From Bog-473 sp963809715 (GTDB taxonomy: Bacteria > Actinomycetota > Acidimicrobiia > Acidimicrobiales > RAAP-2): a stretch of 64,000 nt of DNA. The translations under genes and the position numbers were made by a program. Where the stretch lies: assembly GCA_963809715.1 (NCBI GenBank), contig CAWEKO010000007.1:372001-436000 (forward strand), in the 5' to 3' direction. The notes beneath the pieces were generated by a model. The model made no database searches. It worked only from the letters and a program-made list of their open reading frames with translations, and had not been told where the DNA came from. Shown here piece by piece: positions 34,764-46,455 of this stretch. Positions within the stretch are counted from its first letter, which is position 1, and each line of letters begins with the position of its first letter.

Positions 34764-35371
34764 AGCCTCTTCAACACGACGTCGTTTCGGCTCATTCCCT
34801 TCTCCTTCTTGGGTCGGCCGCGCCGGGTGCGCTTGGTCCCCGGAGTGACGGCGTTGACGATCGGCCGCAACCCCAGTCCGAGCACCGAGCCGATGGCGGC
34901 GCCCCCGATGACATCGGTGGGGTGATGTGCCCGCAGGTGGACCCTGCTGGCGGCAACGGCGGTGGCGAATCCCACGTTGGTCGCCGTCTGCCGATCGGAG
35001 TCCGCCAGCACGAAGGCCGTGCAGAAGGCGGCCAGGGTGTGGCCGCTCGGGAAGCTGGTGCTCGTCGGTGTGCGCACCGTGGCGTCCAGATGGTCCTCCG
35101 GGCGCTCGCGGGCGACCGCCGCCTTCACGATTCGGCTGACGATGAGGGACGAGAACCCCGCGGTGGCCAGAGCGAAGACGGCCCGCCTGCGGTTCGGGCC
35201 GCGCCGGCGTGCCTTCAGTACGGCCAGCGCCACCCAGATCAAGCCGTAGTCGGCCAGATTGGAGACGACGGCCGCCGTGTTGTCGATCTGCGGATGGCCG
35301 CGCAGGGGCTCGAAGGCGGCGTCCACGGCGTCGTCGATGGCGCTCAGGTCGATCGTGCTCACCGAGGCCAC
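34760..35371 (-). CDS. PAP2-family phosphatase
   Basis: 203 aa from GTG 35371; GTG 35362 also possible. Three phosphatase motifs: KAAVARERPED, TSFPSGHTLAAF and SRVHLRAHHPTDVIGG. Three or four membrane helices and a basic C-terminal tail. Dephosphorylates a lipid such as undecaprenyl pyrophosphate or phosphatidic acid. It follows the nuclease gene by one base and overlaps the DsbA-like gene by four. Confidence 0.9.
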   Translation of the reverse strand: MASVSTIDLSAIDDAVDAAFEPLRGHPQIDNTAAVVSNLADYGLIWVALAVLKARRRGPNRRRAVFALATAGFSSLIVSRIVKAAVARERPEDHLDATVRTPTSTSFPSGHTLAAFCTAFVLADSDRQTATNVGFATAVAASRVHLRAHHPTDVIGGAAIGSVLGLGLRPIVNAVTPGTKRTRRGRPKKEKGMSRNDVVLKRL

Positions 35372-35372
35372 G

Positions 35373-36146
35373 TCAGGCGGCGGCGAAGGCCGGGCACGAG
35401 GGCTTGAATGCGCAGTGGTTGCACAGTGGTCCCACCTGAGGGCGGAAGTCCTCGGCATCACAGGCCCGCGTGATGGCGGTCCAGACCGCTGCGGTCCGAC
35501 GCCGCTGTCCGCGGATGGTCTGCTCGGTGGCGGCACTCGAGATGGCGACGGGCTCGCGCAGGTGCAGGAGCCTGACCTCTGAGGGAGGCTGCCCGAACGC
35601 GCTCTCGCAGAGCAGGGCGTAGGTCTGCACGCCGGTCAGGCTGCCTCGCTCGTAACGCTCTGACGGCGCCCGCCCGGTCTTGTAGTCGACGACGATCAGG
35701 CTGCCGTCGGGCGCCATGTCGAGGCGGTCGATCTTGCCGCGCAGGCACATGCCGTCGACGTGCATCTCGACTCCCAGCTCCACCCCGACGGCGCGTACCT
35801 CGTTCGGGTCCTCGAGGGTCAGATAGTTCTCGACGAGCGTCCGCGCGTCGGCCAGGAACGACTCGGCCTCCTCGGACCCGAGCCCGAGTTGCGCGAATTC
35901 CTCGTCGTCCTGGAACTCGACCCACGCCCGCTCCAGCTCGCTCGCCGCGACCGCCGCGGAACGGGCGCCGGCCGGATGGTTCCAGATCAGCCCCTCCAGC
36001 GCCGAGTGGACGAGCGTGCCCTTCACTGCGGCGGGCGACGGCGGCTCGGGCAGCCGCTCGATCTGGGAGAAGCGGAAGGCCATCGGGCAGTTGGTGAACG
36101 CGGTGACCTTCGATGGCGTCAGGGTGCGTGGCAGTTCGAGCGCCAT
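35373..36146 (-). CDS. RecB/Cas4-like PD-(D/E)XK nuclease with four-Cys cluster
   Basis: 257 aa. Start LTPSKVTAFTNCPMAFRFSQI; conserved His in KGTLVHSALEGL; core GKIDRLDMAPDGSLIVVDYKTGRAP supplying Asp and the D-Y-K-T-G catalytic Lys; QTYALLCE helix; C-terminal CNHCAFKPSCPAF. With the N-terminal Cys this makes the four cysteines of the Cas4/AddB iron-sulfur cluster. No CRISPR genes are nearby, so it is a stand-alone DNA-repair type nuclease. TAGGCT (36155-36160) lies 8 bases before the ATG. Confidence 0.9.
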   Translation of the reverse strand: MALELPRTLTPSKVTAFTNCPMAFRFSQIERLPEPPSPAAVKGTLVHSALEGLIWNHPAGARSAAVAASELERAWVEFQDDEEFAQLGLGSEEAESFLADARTLVENYLTLEDPNEVRAVGVELGVEMHVDGMCLRGKIDRLDMAPDGSLIVVDYKTGRAPSERYERGSLTGVQTYALLCESAFGQPPSEVRLLHLREPVAISSAATEQTIRGQRRRTAAVWTAITRACDAEDFRPQVGPLCNHCAFKPSCPAFAAA

Positions 36147-36226
36147 GTCGGTTCAGCCTACGGCCGTCTCCACGGCCGGAGGCACATGCTCCTGGTAGAA
36201 CTGGACCCGCATGGCACCCCGGGATC

Positions 36227-36496
36227 GTGGCTGACCTCCGCCGAACCGCAAAGTGGGCCGGATTGCAGCCCGGAGACCCGGTCCGGGTCGAGGGCACCCG
36301 CTTGCGCGGGGCGGCGTGGCAGTTCGTGGCCCATGTGACCAACGGGGAGACCGGCGAGCAATGGGTCGAGGTGGTCGGAGGCCGTGCGGGTGACCGGGCG
36401 GTCCGCTCGTTCCGACCGGACCAGCTCTATGCCGTCGCGGCTCGGCCCGGCCGGGACCCCTCGTTGGCCGACGCGCCGGGCCTTCCCCTGGACTGA
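36227..36496 (+). CDS. Small conserved-looking hypothetical protein
   Basis: 89 aa from GTG. Beta-rich, no membrane segment: GLQPGDPVRVEGTRLRGAAW, VTNGETGEQWVEVVGG and RSFRPDQLYAV, which reads like an SH3- or Tudor-like barrel. Divergent from the nuclease gene. An out-of-frame ATG at 36211 with TAGAAC upstream gives only seven codons and ends on this start, so either a short leader peptide or a lost base is possible. Family not recognised. Confidence 0.6.
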   Translation: MADLRRTAKWAGLQPGDPVRVEGTRLRGAAWQFVAHVTNGETGEQWVEVVGGRAGDRAVRSFRPDQLYAVAARPGRDPSLADAPGLPLD

Positions 36497-36508
36497 GCTC
36501 TTGGGCCG

Positions 36509-37066
36509 ATGCCACCGTCCGTGATCCCCACGCTCACCACCGACCGCCTCGTCCTGCGCCCGTTCACCGACGCTGACCTCGAGCCGCTGATCCCCCTGCA
36601 CGCTGAGGAGTCCTTCTGGTGGTACCCGCTACGGCGGGGCATGACGGCCGAGGAGAGCGCAACGTTCCTCGAGCGGGTGATCTCTCGCTACGACGACGAC
36701 GGGTTCGGCCTCGAGGCGGTGATCGAGCGCTCTACCGGCAACCTCATGGGGTGGGCCGGCCTGGCCGTCCCGCACTTCTTGCCCGAAGTGCTCCCGTCGG
36801 TCGAGGTGGGCTGGCGCCTCGGCTCGGCTGCCCGTGGCCGCGGGCTGGCCACCGAGGCCGGCGCGGCCGCCGTGCGCTACGGCTTCACCGACGGTGGGCT
36901 GAATCGGATCGTCAGTATCTACGAGCCCGAGAACGTGGCTTCGGGCAAGGTCATGGAGCATCTGGGTTTCACACGCTTCTTGACCACGCGCGGGCCGGAC
37001 GGCGAGCTGCTCGACGTCACCGAGCTCACCCGTGAGCGATGGGAGGCGCTGGGCGCACATGGGTGA
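36509..37066 (+). CDS. GNAT-family N-acetyltransferase (RimJ/RimL type)
   Basis: 185 aa. TLTTDRLVLRPFTDADLEPL, then VEVGWRLGSAARGRGLATEAGAAAVRYGF, the acetyl-CoA loop, and NVASGKVMEHLGF. The family acetylates ribosomal protein N-termini, aminoglycosides or small amines; not resolvable here. It overlaps the thioesterase gene by 8 bases. Confidence 0.9.
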   Translation: MPPSVIPTLTTDRLVLRPFTDADLEPLIPLHAEESFWWYPLRRGMTAEESATFLERVISRYDDDGFGLEAVIERSTGNLMGWAGLAVPHFLPEVLPSVEVGWRLGSAARGRGLATEAGAAAVRYGFTDGGLNRIVSIYEPENVASGKVMEHLGFTRFLTTRGPDGELLDVTELTRERWEALGAHG

Positions 37067-37910
37067 CCTGGCGCTCCAGACGTCGGTCGAGCCGGCGGGC
37101 GAGGGGCGTTACCGGGCGATGGTGGACCAGGACTGGGAGATCTGGGGCCCGTGCGGCGGCTACGTGGCTGCCATCGCGCTGCGGGCCGCTGGGGCCGAAA
37201 GCCCGTTTGCCCGTCCTGCCAGCTTCTTCTGTCACTACCTCTCGGTGGCCGCGTTCGCGCCGGTGGACCTCGTCGTCACCCCCCTGCGTTCCGGGCGCAC
37301 GGTGCTGGCGCAGCGAGTCGAAATGACCCAGGACGGCCGGCCCGTGCTCGACGCCATGGTGTGGTCGGTCGGGCAGGTCGAGGGGCTCGAGCACGTCGAC
37401 GTCGCGCCGCCGGCGGTGAGTGGTCCGGCGGACACGCCGCCTTGGACGCACCGCCGGCACGACGGCGACGCGGCGGAGGGCAGGGACGACGACCGGCCGC
37501 CCTTTGCGTTCTGGGACAACTTCGAACAACGACCGGTTGACTGGACGGCGACGTGGCCGCCGCCCGGACCGCTGCCACCCACCTGGCGCACCTGGGTTCG
37601 CTACAAGCACGGCGACCCTGGAAAAGAGGACGCCTGGGTACGCGCCGCCCGCCATCTCGTCGTGCTCGACGTCGGGAGCTGGCCCGCGGGCTCGCGGCCG
37701 CACGCCCATGCCGACCCGCCGTTCATCGCGCCCAGCCTCGATCTCTACGCCGCCTTCCAGGATCCGACGAGCAAATCAGAGTGGCTCCTCATCGACGCCC
37801 ACTCCCCGGTGGCCCAGGCGGGACTGCTCTCCTGGACGGGGCGGGTCTGGTCGGAGGAGCGCACATTGTTGGCCGGCGGGGGCGGGCAGGCGATCTTCCG
37901 CCACACCTGA
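37059..37910 (+). CDS. Acyl-CoA thioesterase-like (double hot-dog) protein
   Basis: 283 aa from ATG 37059. First hot dog: DWEIWGPCGGYVAAIALRAAG and CHYLSVAAFAPVDLVVTPL. Second: FIAPSLDLYAAFQDPTSKSEWLLIDAHSPVAQAGLLSWTGRVWSEE. This is the TesB-like arrangement of mycobacterial acyl-CoA thioesterases. It probably hydrolyses an acyl-CoA from the neighbouring degradation cluster. The linker between the domains is Asp/Arg-rich. Confidence 0.85.
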   Translation: MGDLALQTSVEPAGEGRYRAMVDQDWEIWGPCGGYVAAIALRAAGAESPFARPASFFCHYLSVAAFAPVDLVVTPLRSGRTVLAQRVEMTQDGRPVLDAMVWSVGQVEGLEHVDVAPPAVSGPADTPPWTHRRHDGDAAEGRDDDRPPFAFWDNFEQRPVDWTATWPPPGPLPPTWRTWVRYKHGDPGKEDAWVRAARHLVVLDVGSWPAGSRPHAHADPPFIAPSLDLYAAFQDPTSKSEWLLIDAHSPVAQAGLLSWTGRVWSEERTLLAGGGGQAIFRHT

Positions 37911-37934
37911 CGCCGGGGCGCCGCTGGGGCACTC

Positions 37935-39080
37935 TCAGGCGGTGTAGCCGTCCATCCGGGCCAGGATGCGCAGCATGACCTCGTCCGCTCCCGCACCGAT
38001 GGAATCGAGGCGGGTGTCTCGGAAGTAGCGCGACGTCCAGTTTTCGTCCATGTAACCCATGCCGCCGTGGAACTGCACCGCCACGTCGGCCACTTCGCGC
38101 TGCAGTCGCGAGCCGAGCAGCTTGCCTATGGTGGCGAAGCGTGTCGCATCCTCTCCGCGCACGACGGCATCGGCGGTGGTGCGCGCGTAGTGCTTGAGCA
38201 CGTCGTGGCGGGCCGAGAGTTCGGCCAGCACGAACTGCAGGTGCTGGTTGGCGAGCAAGGGTGCCCCGAAGGCCCGGCGTTCTCGCAGGTACGACTTGGT
38301 GCGCTCGAGGGCCAGCGCAATGGAGCCGACCTGCTTGTAGAAGGTGATGAGCCGCTCGGCCTGGAACTGCACCATTTGCTGTTGGAAGCCCCGGCCGACC
38401 TCTCCGATCGTGTTGGCCACCGGTACGCGGACGTCGGTGAAGGACAATTCCGCCGTGTCGCTCGACCACATGCCGAGTTTCTCCAGCTTGCGCGACACGG
38501 CGACGCCGTCGAGTGTCGTCGGCACCACGATGAGCGACATGCCCTGATACCCGGGATCGTCGGACGTGCGGGCCAACAGGCAGAGCCAGTCCGCCTGGGT
38601 GCCGTTCGTGATGTAGAGCTTCGAGCCGTTGATGACCCATTCGTCGCCGTCGCGCACGGCCCGGGTGCGGATGCCGGCCACGTCGCTGCCGGCGTCGGGC
38701 TCGGTCACTGCGATGGACGTCACGACCTCGCCACGGATGGCCGGCGCAAGGTAGGCCTCCTTGAGCTCGGGCGAGCCGTACCGGGCCAGGGCCGGGGTGG
38801 CCATCGACATCTGCACGGCCATGGCCATTGGGACTCCGCCGCAGCTGATCCGTCCCATCTCCTCGCCGGCGATCAAGGAGTACGTGTGGTCGGCGCCCAT
38901 ACCGCCGTACGCCTCGTCGTACTCGAGGCCGAAGAGGCCGACCGACGCCAGTTTGGGGAAGAGCTCGTGGGCCGGGAACGTGCGGGCCGCCTCCCACTCG
39001 TCGACGTGCGGCTCGATCTCATGGTCGAACAGGTCCCGCAGTGTCTTGCGGAAGAGCTGGTGCTCGTCGGTCTCGATCAC
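37935..39080 (-). CDS. Acyl-CoA dehydrogenase (isovaleryl/citronellyl-CoA type)
   Basis: 381 aa from GTG 39080. FAD enzyme: TEPDAGSDVAGIRTRAVRDGDEWVINGSKLYITNG, LGMWSSDTAELSFTDVRVP and AVQFHGGMGYMDENWTSRYFRDTR. The usual C-terminal catalytic Glu position reads IGAGADEVM. Glu in QAERLITFYKQ lies where isovaleryl-CoA and long-chain dehydrogenases carry their base. That favours a branched-chain substrate, as does the adjacent carboxylase. Divergent from the hydratase-carboxylase operon. Confidence 0.92.
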   Translation of the reverse strand: MIETDEHQLFRKTLRDLFDHEIEPHVDEWEAARTFPAHELFPKLASVGLFGLEYDEAYGGMGADHTYSLIAGEEMGRISCGGVPMAMAVQMSMATPALARYGSPELKEAYLAPAIRGEVVTSIAVTEPDAGSDVAGIRTRAVRDGDEWVINGSKLYITNGTQADWLCLLARTSDDPGYQGMSLIVVPTTLDGVAVSRKLEKLGMWSSDTAELSFTDVRVPVANTIGEVGRGFQQQMVQFQAERLITFYKQVGSIALALERTKSYLRERRAFGAPLLANQHLQFVLAELSARHDVLKHYARTTADAVVRGEDATRFATIGKLLGSRLQREVADVAVQFHGGMGYMDENWTSRYFRDTRLDSIGAGADEVMLRILARMDGYTA

Positions 39081-39087
39081 CGACCGA

Positions 39088-39134
39088 ACGCTATCCGCGA
39101 ATTTTCGTTCACTGGGGAGCGGCGCACGTACACT
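39088..39134. promoter_or_regulatory. Divergent leaderless promoters of the carboxylase cluster
   Basis: TAGCGT on the minus strand (39088-39093) is 7 bases before the dehydrogenase GTG. TACACT on the plus strand (39129-39134) is 8 bases before the hydratase GTG. The 62-bp gap would let one regulator control both directions; no clear palindrome is seen in it. Confidence 0.5.
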
Positions 39135-39142
39135 GCGCAACC

Positions 39143-39904
39143 GTGACGGAGGCGTTGGTCGATGTGCAGCACGGCGACGGCATCCGGACCCTGACGCTGG
39201 ACTCGCCCGCGAATCGCAATGCCCTCTCGATTCGCCTTCTCGAGCAGCTGGCCCAGGCGTTGCGTGACGCAACCGCAGACGCTGACGTGCGCGCCGTGGT
39301 GCTGACCGGGGCGGGCACGGTGTTCTGTTCGGGCGCCGACCTGTCCGAGCGGGGTTCGGGTGCACCCAACCGCATGCCCGAGATCCTCACCACCATGGTG
39401 GACAGCCCGGTGCCGGTACTGGTGCGGGTCAACGGGCACACGCGTGCTGGCGGGCTCGGGCTGATCGCCGCGGCGGACATCGCCGTGGCGACGGAGGCGG
39501 CGACCTTCGCCTTCTCCGAGGTACGCGTCGGTGTGGCGCCGGCGATGATCTTGGTGCCGGCCCTGCGCGTCATGGACCGGCGCTTCCTGACCCGGATGGT
39601 GCTGACCGGCGAGCGCTTCGATGCGGGCCAGGCGGCAGCCGCCGGTTTGCTCTCGGCCGTGGTCGAGGATGACGCCGCGCTGGACGCCTGGGTGGACGGG
39701 CAGACCGACGCCCTGCGCCGATCGGCACCCGGCGCTGTCCGGGCCACCAAGGAGTTGCTTCGTGCGCTGCCGGCGCAAAACTGGTCCGACGGCCTCGAGT
39801 CCGCCGCATCCACCTCGGCCGACCTCTTCGCCGGACAAGAAGCGACCGAGGGCATGGCGGCCTTCCTCGAGAAGCGCCGTCCCGCGTGGGACACCACGCC
39901 GTGA
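39143..39904 (+). CDS. Enoyl-CoA hydratase (methylglutaconyl/isohexenylglutaconyl-CoA hydratase-like)
   Basis: 253 aa from GTG. Crotonase fold: TLDSPANRNALSIRLLEQL, GAGTVFCSGADLSERG, VNGHTRAGGLGLIAAADIA and FAFSEVRVGVAPAMI. In an operon with both acyl-CoA carboxylase subunits, so by context it hydrates the carboxylated unsaturated acyl-CoA. The stop overlaps the next start (GTGA). Confidence 0.9.
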   Translation: MTEALVDVQHGDGIRTLTLDSPANRNALSIRLLEQLAQALRDATADADVRAVVLTGAGTVFCSGADLSERGSGAPNRMPEILTTMVDSPVPVLVRVNGHTRAGGLGLIAAADIAVATEAATFAFSEVRVGVAPAMILVPALRVMDRRFLTRMVLTGERFDAGQAAAAGLLSAVVEDDAALDAWVDGQTDALRRSAPGAVRATKELLRALPAQNWSDGLESAASTSADLFAGQEATEGMAAFLEKRRPAWDTTP

Positions 39905-41498
39905 GCACGGCCATCCGGACGCGGCTCTCCGTTACGAGCGAGGAGTTCCAGGCCAACGCGCGCGACATGGCGGCGCGGGCTCACGAGGTGCGGGCCCTGC
40001 ACGACGATGTGCTGGCCGGCGGCGGAACGCAGTACGTCGAGCGCCACCGGGCCCGAGGCAAGCTGATGGTACGCGAGCGCGTCGAGGCGCTCGTCGACCC
40101 GGGCACACCCGTGCTCGAGCTCTGCCCGCTGGCCGGGCTGCACACCGGAGATCCCGTGGGTGGCGGGGTCGTGGTGGCGCTGATCGAGATCGCCCGGACC
40201 CAGTGCCTCGTCATCGCCAACGACCCGACCGTGCGGGGCGGGACGACCAGCCCCACCACCATCCGCAAGCTGCTGCGCGCCATGGACGTGGCCGAGGAGA
40301 ACCGCCTCCCGCTGGTGCTGCTGGTCGAATCGGGAGGGGCCGATCTGCCCCGCCAGGCCGACGTCTTCGTCCCCGGGGGCGAGCAGTTCCGGCGGCTCAC
40401 CCAGCTCTCGGCTCAGGGGATCCCGACCGTGTGCGTGGTGTTGGGATCGTCGACCGCCGGCGGGGCCTACCTGCCCGGGATGAGCGATTACACGGTCATG
40501 GTCGAGGACCGGGCTCGCGTCTTTCTCGGCGGACCGCCGCTGGTGAAGATGGCCATCGGCGAGGAGGCTGATGAGGAGGAGTTGGGCGGGGCTCGCATGC
40601 ACGCGCGCGTCTCGGGGTTGTGCGACTACCTGGCCCGGGACGAGGCCGACGCGCTGCGGATCGCCCGGGGCATTGTCTCCCACCTGCATTGGCGGCGCGA
40701 AGGTCCTGGTCCACTCGGACAGGTGGACGAGCCGCTGTACCCCCCGGAGGAATTGCTCGGCATTGCGTCGCTGGACGTGCGGATCCCCTTCGACGTGCGC
40801 GAGATCCTGGCCCGTGTGGTCGACGGGTCCCGATTCGAGGAGTTCAAGGAGTCCTACGGCCCCCAGCTCGTGTGCGGCTGGGCCTCCATCGGCGGCTACC
40901 CGATCGGCGTCTTGGCCAACAACGGGATCCTCTTCTCACCCGAGGCGCAGAAGGGGGCCCAATTCATCGCCCTCTGCAATCGCACGGACACGCCGATCCT
41001 GTTCGTGCAGAACATCACCGGCTTCATGGTGGGGACGCGCTACGAGCAGGGCGGCATCATCAAGGACGGGGCCAAACTGATCAACGCCGTCTCGAACTCG
41101 ACGGTGCCCCATCTCACCCTGATGGTCGGCGCCAGCTACGGGGCGGGGAACTACGCCATGGCTGGACGCGCCTACGACCCCCGCTTCATCTTCACCTGGC
41201 CGAACCACCGCATCGCCGTCATGGGTCCCAAGCAGCTGGCCGGGGTGCTCTCGATCGTGCGGCGCAACGCGGCCGAGGCGGCGGGCCGGCCCTTCGACGA
41301 GGCGGCCGACGAGGAACTGCGTGCGGCCACCGAGCAGCAGATCGAAGAGGAGTCGACCGCGCAGTACGCCACCGGGCGGCTGTGGGACGACGGCATCATC
41401 GACCCGCGGCACACCCGGACCGTGTTGGCGATCGCCTTGACCGCCGTGCACTCGGCGCCCGTGCGCGGCACCGCCGTCTTCGGGGTGGTGCGTCACTG

Positions 41499-41499
<1 letters not shown>
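39901..41499 (+). CDS. Acyl-CoA carboxylase, carboxyltransferase (beta) subunit
   Basis: 532 aa from GTG. Two crotonase-like halves: RARGKLMVRERVEALVDPGTP, STAGGAYLPGMSDYTVMVED, GGPPLVKMAIGEEADEEELGGA; then VCGWASIGGYPIGVLANNGIL, NITGFMVGTRYEQGG and VGASYGAGNYAMAGRAYDPRF. Closest in style to methylcrotonyl-CoA/geranyl-CoA carboxylase beta chains. The stop overlaps the alpha-subunit start (TGATG). Confidence 0.94.
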
Positions 41500-43477
<1,978 letters not shown>

Positions 43478-43481
<4 letters not shown>

Positions 43482-45280
43482 GCGATGCACCGGCGCCCTT
43501 GCGCATCGCCAACTGCAGCGGCTTCTTCGGCGACCGGGTCACCGCGGCGAAGGAGATGGTGGAAGGCGGGCCGATCGACGTCCTGACGGGGGACTGGCTG
43601 GCCGAGCTGACGATGTACATCCTGCACAAGACGCGCCAGCGCAGCGGCGGCTATGCCCGTACCTTCTTGCGTCAGCTCGAAGACGTCCTGCCGACGTGCA
43701 TCGAGCGCGGGATCACGGTGGTCTCGAACGCCGGTGGGCTCCATCCCGAGGCGTTGGCGGACGCCGTGCGTGAGCTGGCCAAACGCCAGGGTGTCGAGGT
43801 GGCCGTGGCCTCGGTCTCGGGCGACGACATCACGGTACGGCTGGACGAGCTGCAGCGGGCCGGAGAGCTCTTCGTCAATCTCGACACCGAGGAGGCCCTG
43901 CCCGCGGGCGCATCCGTCGTCACGGCCAACGCCTACCTGCCGGCCCGGCCCATATCGGACGCGCTGGCGGCCGGAGCTCAGGTGGTCGTCACCGGTCGCG
44001 TGACCGACGCCGCACTTGTGGTCGGTCCGGCGCTGCACGCGTTCGGCTGGCCGGACAGCGATCTCGACGCTATCGCCGGCGCCGTCGTGGCGGGCCACGT
44101 CATCGAGTGCGGCGCCCAGTGCTGCGGGGGCAACTACGCCTTTTTCGAGGAGGTCCCTCATCGCGAGCGCATCGGATTCCCCATCGCAGAGGTGCGGGCC
44201 GACGGTTCCTCGGTCATCACCAAGCACCCCGGCTCGGGAGGGGCTGTCACCGTCGGCACGGTCACCGCGCAGCTGCTCTATGAGATCGGGGGGCCCGCCT
44301 ACCTGAGCCCGGATGCCGTGGCTCGCTTCGACACCATTGCGCTGACACAAGAGGGACCGGACCGGGTGCGCATCGAGGGCGTGCGCGGTGAGGCGCCACC
44401 GTCCACCCTCAAGGTGACGGCGAACCTCGATGCCGGGTGGCGCAACGCCATGACCCTCGCCATCACCGGCGCCCAGGTCGAGGAGAAGGCCCGCATGGCC
44501 GCCGCCGCGGTCTGGGCCGGCATCCCGGGCGGCCGGGAGGCCTACGCCGAGACGGCCGAAGATCTCTCGGGCGACCTGTCCGGCGGGGGTATGGCCTACC
44601 TGCGCCTCGCCGTGCGGGGTGAGGACGAGCTGGCCGTCGGCCGCGCCTTCTCCGGAGCCGTCGTTGAGACCAGCCTCTCGAGCTACCCGGGAACCTTCTT
44701 CACCTCCGCTCCGTCGGGAGCTCAGGGTGTGGCCCGTTACTGGCCGACCACCGTCTCGGCGTCGGCCGTGCGGCCACACGTCGAGTGCGAGGGGCACCAG
44801 GTGGTCAGCACCATGCCGTCCGTCCCATCGCGTCCGTCCCTGACCGACTCCGAGGCCGGTCAGGCTCGCCGAGGGGATGCAGGCCGCGCCGCGCCACGGA
44901 CAGATCTCGTGCGTGTCCCCCTCCACGTGCTCGTGGGTGCGCGCTCGGGCGACAAGGGCGGGACGGCCAACGTCGGGCTGTGGGCGGACACGGACGCCGT
45001 GGCCGGCTGGCTGCTCGACGAGCTCACCGTCGAATCCCTCAAGACGCTGCTGCCCGAGGTCGTCGCCTTCGAGATCGAGCGCCATCCGCTGCCCAATCTG
45101 CGCGCCGTGAACTTCGTGGTGCACGGCATCCTTGGATGGGGCGTGGCGTCGAACCTGCGCCTCGACACTCAGGCCAAAGGCCTCGGTGAGCTCCTGCGCT
45201 CTCGGTCCGTCGACGTGCCGTCGCTGCTCGTGTCCGAGGGGCCGCCGGCGGCCCGCTGGGCCACGTTGGAGCACCGGTAG
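43478..45280 (+). CDS. AtuA-like protein (DUF1446 plus C-terminal AtuA domain)
   Basis: 600 aa from GTG. The N-terminal DUF1446 domain: RIANCSGFFGDRVTAAKEMV, DVLTGDWLAELTMYIL, SNAGGLHPEALADAVREL, ARPISDALAAGAQVVVTGRVTDAAL and HVIECGAQCCGGNYAFFEE. The C-terminal AtuA domain: HVLVGARSGDKGGTANVGLWA and NFVVHGILGWGVASN. AtuA is needed for acyclic-terpene use in pseudomonads, but its reaction is unknown. It overlaps the carboxylase alpha gene, placing it in the same pathway. Confidence 0.9.
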
Positions 45281-45288
45281 CCGCGCTG

Positions 45289-46455
45289 GTGGACACGACC
45301 GCCCGGCTCATTGCCTTCATCGTCGGGATCGTCCTCGTCCTGACGACGGTGTGGAGCGTATTCACCGCCCTGGTCGTGCCGCGGGTGACCTCGTCACGGG
45401 TACAGCGTGGTTTGGCTCGTATCCTGGGTGGTGCGGCGTACCGGGTCGCGCCGAAGCTCCCCTCCTACGAGGTGCGCGACCGGGTGCTCTCCTTCGTCGG
45501 CCCGGCCGCCATGGTGCTGCTCTTCGTCATCTGGCTCTGCCTGCTCGTGCTCGGGTTCGGGTGCATCATCTGGTGGGAGTCCGGCATCGATTTCTCGGGC
45601 GCGCTCGGAATTGCCGGATCATCGGTGTTCACCCTGGGCATCGCCTCCGCGCACCAGGCCGGACCCGAGACCCTCGAGATTCTCTCCGCCGGCATCGGCT
45701 TGCTGGTCATCGCGCTCGAGATCGCCTACCTGCCTGCGCTCTACAGCGCCTTTGCCTCCCGCGAGACGCAGGTCACGCTCTTGGCGGGTCGCTCGGGTAC
45801 GCCGGCCTGGGGACCCGAAATTCTGGCCCGCAGCCACTTCCTCGACACCATGGACGAGCTGCCGCCGCTCTACTCGGAATGGGAGCGCTGGGCGGCCACG
45901 GTGTCCGAGAGCCACGCCAATTATCCCGCGCTGATGTGGTTCCGCTCACCGGTGTCGACGAGGAGCTGGTTGCTCGGCCTCACCGCCATGATGGACTCCG
46001 CGGCCTTGTACCACTCGGTGAGCCCCGAGCTGGCGCCGCGCGAGGCGCGGCTCTGCCTCGCCATGGGCACGAACTGCCTGCGTTCCATGGCCGGTGCCCT
46101 CAACATCGCCTTCGACAGCGATCCGCTGCCGACGATGGAGATCCGGCTCAGCCGGGCCGAGTTCGACGAGGGCTTTCGTCGTCTCGAGGATCGTTCCTTC
46201 CCCCTCGAGCGTGATGCCGACGAGGCGTGGCGGCACTTCAAGGGCTGGCGGGTCAACTACGAGCCCATCGTCGACGCCCTCACCGTGTTGGTCGTGCCGC
46301 CGCCGGCCCCCTGGTTCATCGCACGTCCGGAGTTAGGTCATGCAGAATGGCCGCTCGTGCTGAACCGCACGCCGGACGAACCCGAGGGATCTCAGTTCTT
46401 CGGGTCCAAGAGGACCTTCAAGACACCGTCGGCGCGGGAGTCGAAGAGCTCGTAG
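45289..46455 (+). CDS. Hypothetical membrane protein
   Basis: 388 aa from GTG. Helices at about 5-30, 74-100, and 108-150 (VFTLGIASAHQ between two of them resembles an ion-channel pore loop with TLG). The C-terminal 230 residues are cytoplasmic and helical, with repeated Trp and Arg (YSEWERWAATVSESHANYP, MWFRSPVSTRSW). Related proteins of unknown function occur in actinobacteria. The last 64 bases overlap the convergent dehydrogenase gene. Confidence 0.65.
   Translation: MDTTARLIAFIVGIVLVLTTVWSVFTALVVPRVTSSRVQRGLARILGGAAYRVAPKLPSYEVRDRVLSFVGPAAMVLLFVIWLCLLVLGFGCIIWWESGIDFSGALGIAGSSVFTLGIASAHQAGPETLEILSAGIGLLVIALEIAYLPALYSAFASRETQVTLLAGRSGTPAWGPEILARSHFLDTMDELPPLYSEWERWAATVSESHANYPALMWFRSPVSTRSWLLGLTAMMDSAALYHSVSPELAPREARLCLAMGTNCLRSMAGALNIAFDSDPLPTMEIRLSRAEFDEGFRRLEDRSFPLERDADEAWRHFKGWRVNYEPIVDALTVLVVPPPAPWFIARPELGHAEWPLVLNRTPDEPEGSQFFGSKRTFKTPSARESKSS

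Noticed and set aside
35373..36146. CRISPR-associated Cas4 as part of a CRISPR locus
   Set aside because: No repeats or other cas genes occur in the window; classified as a stand-alone nuclease.
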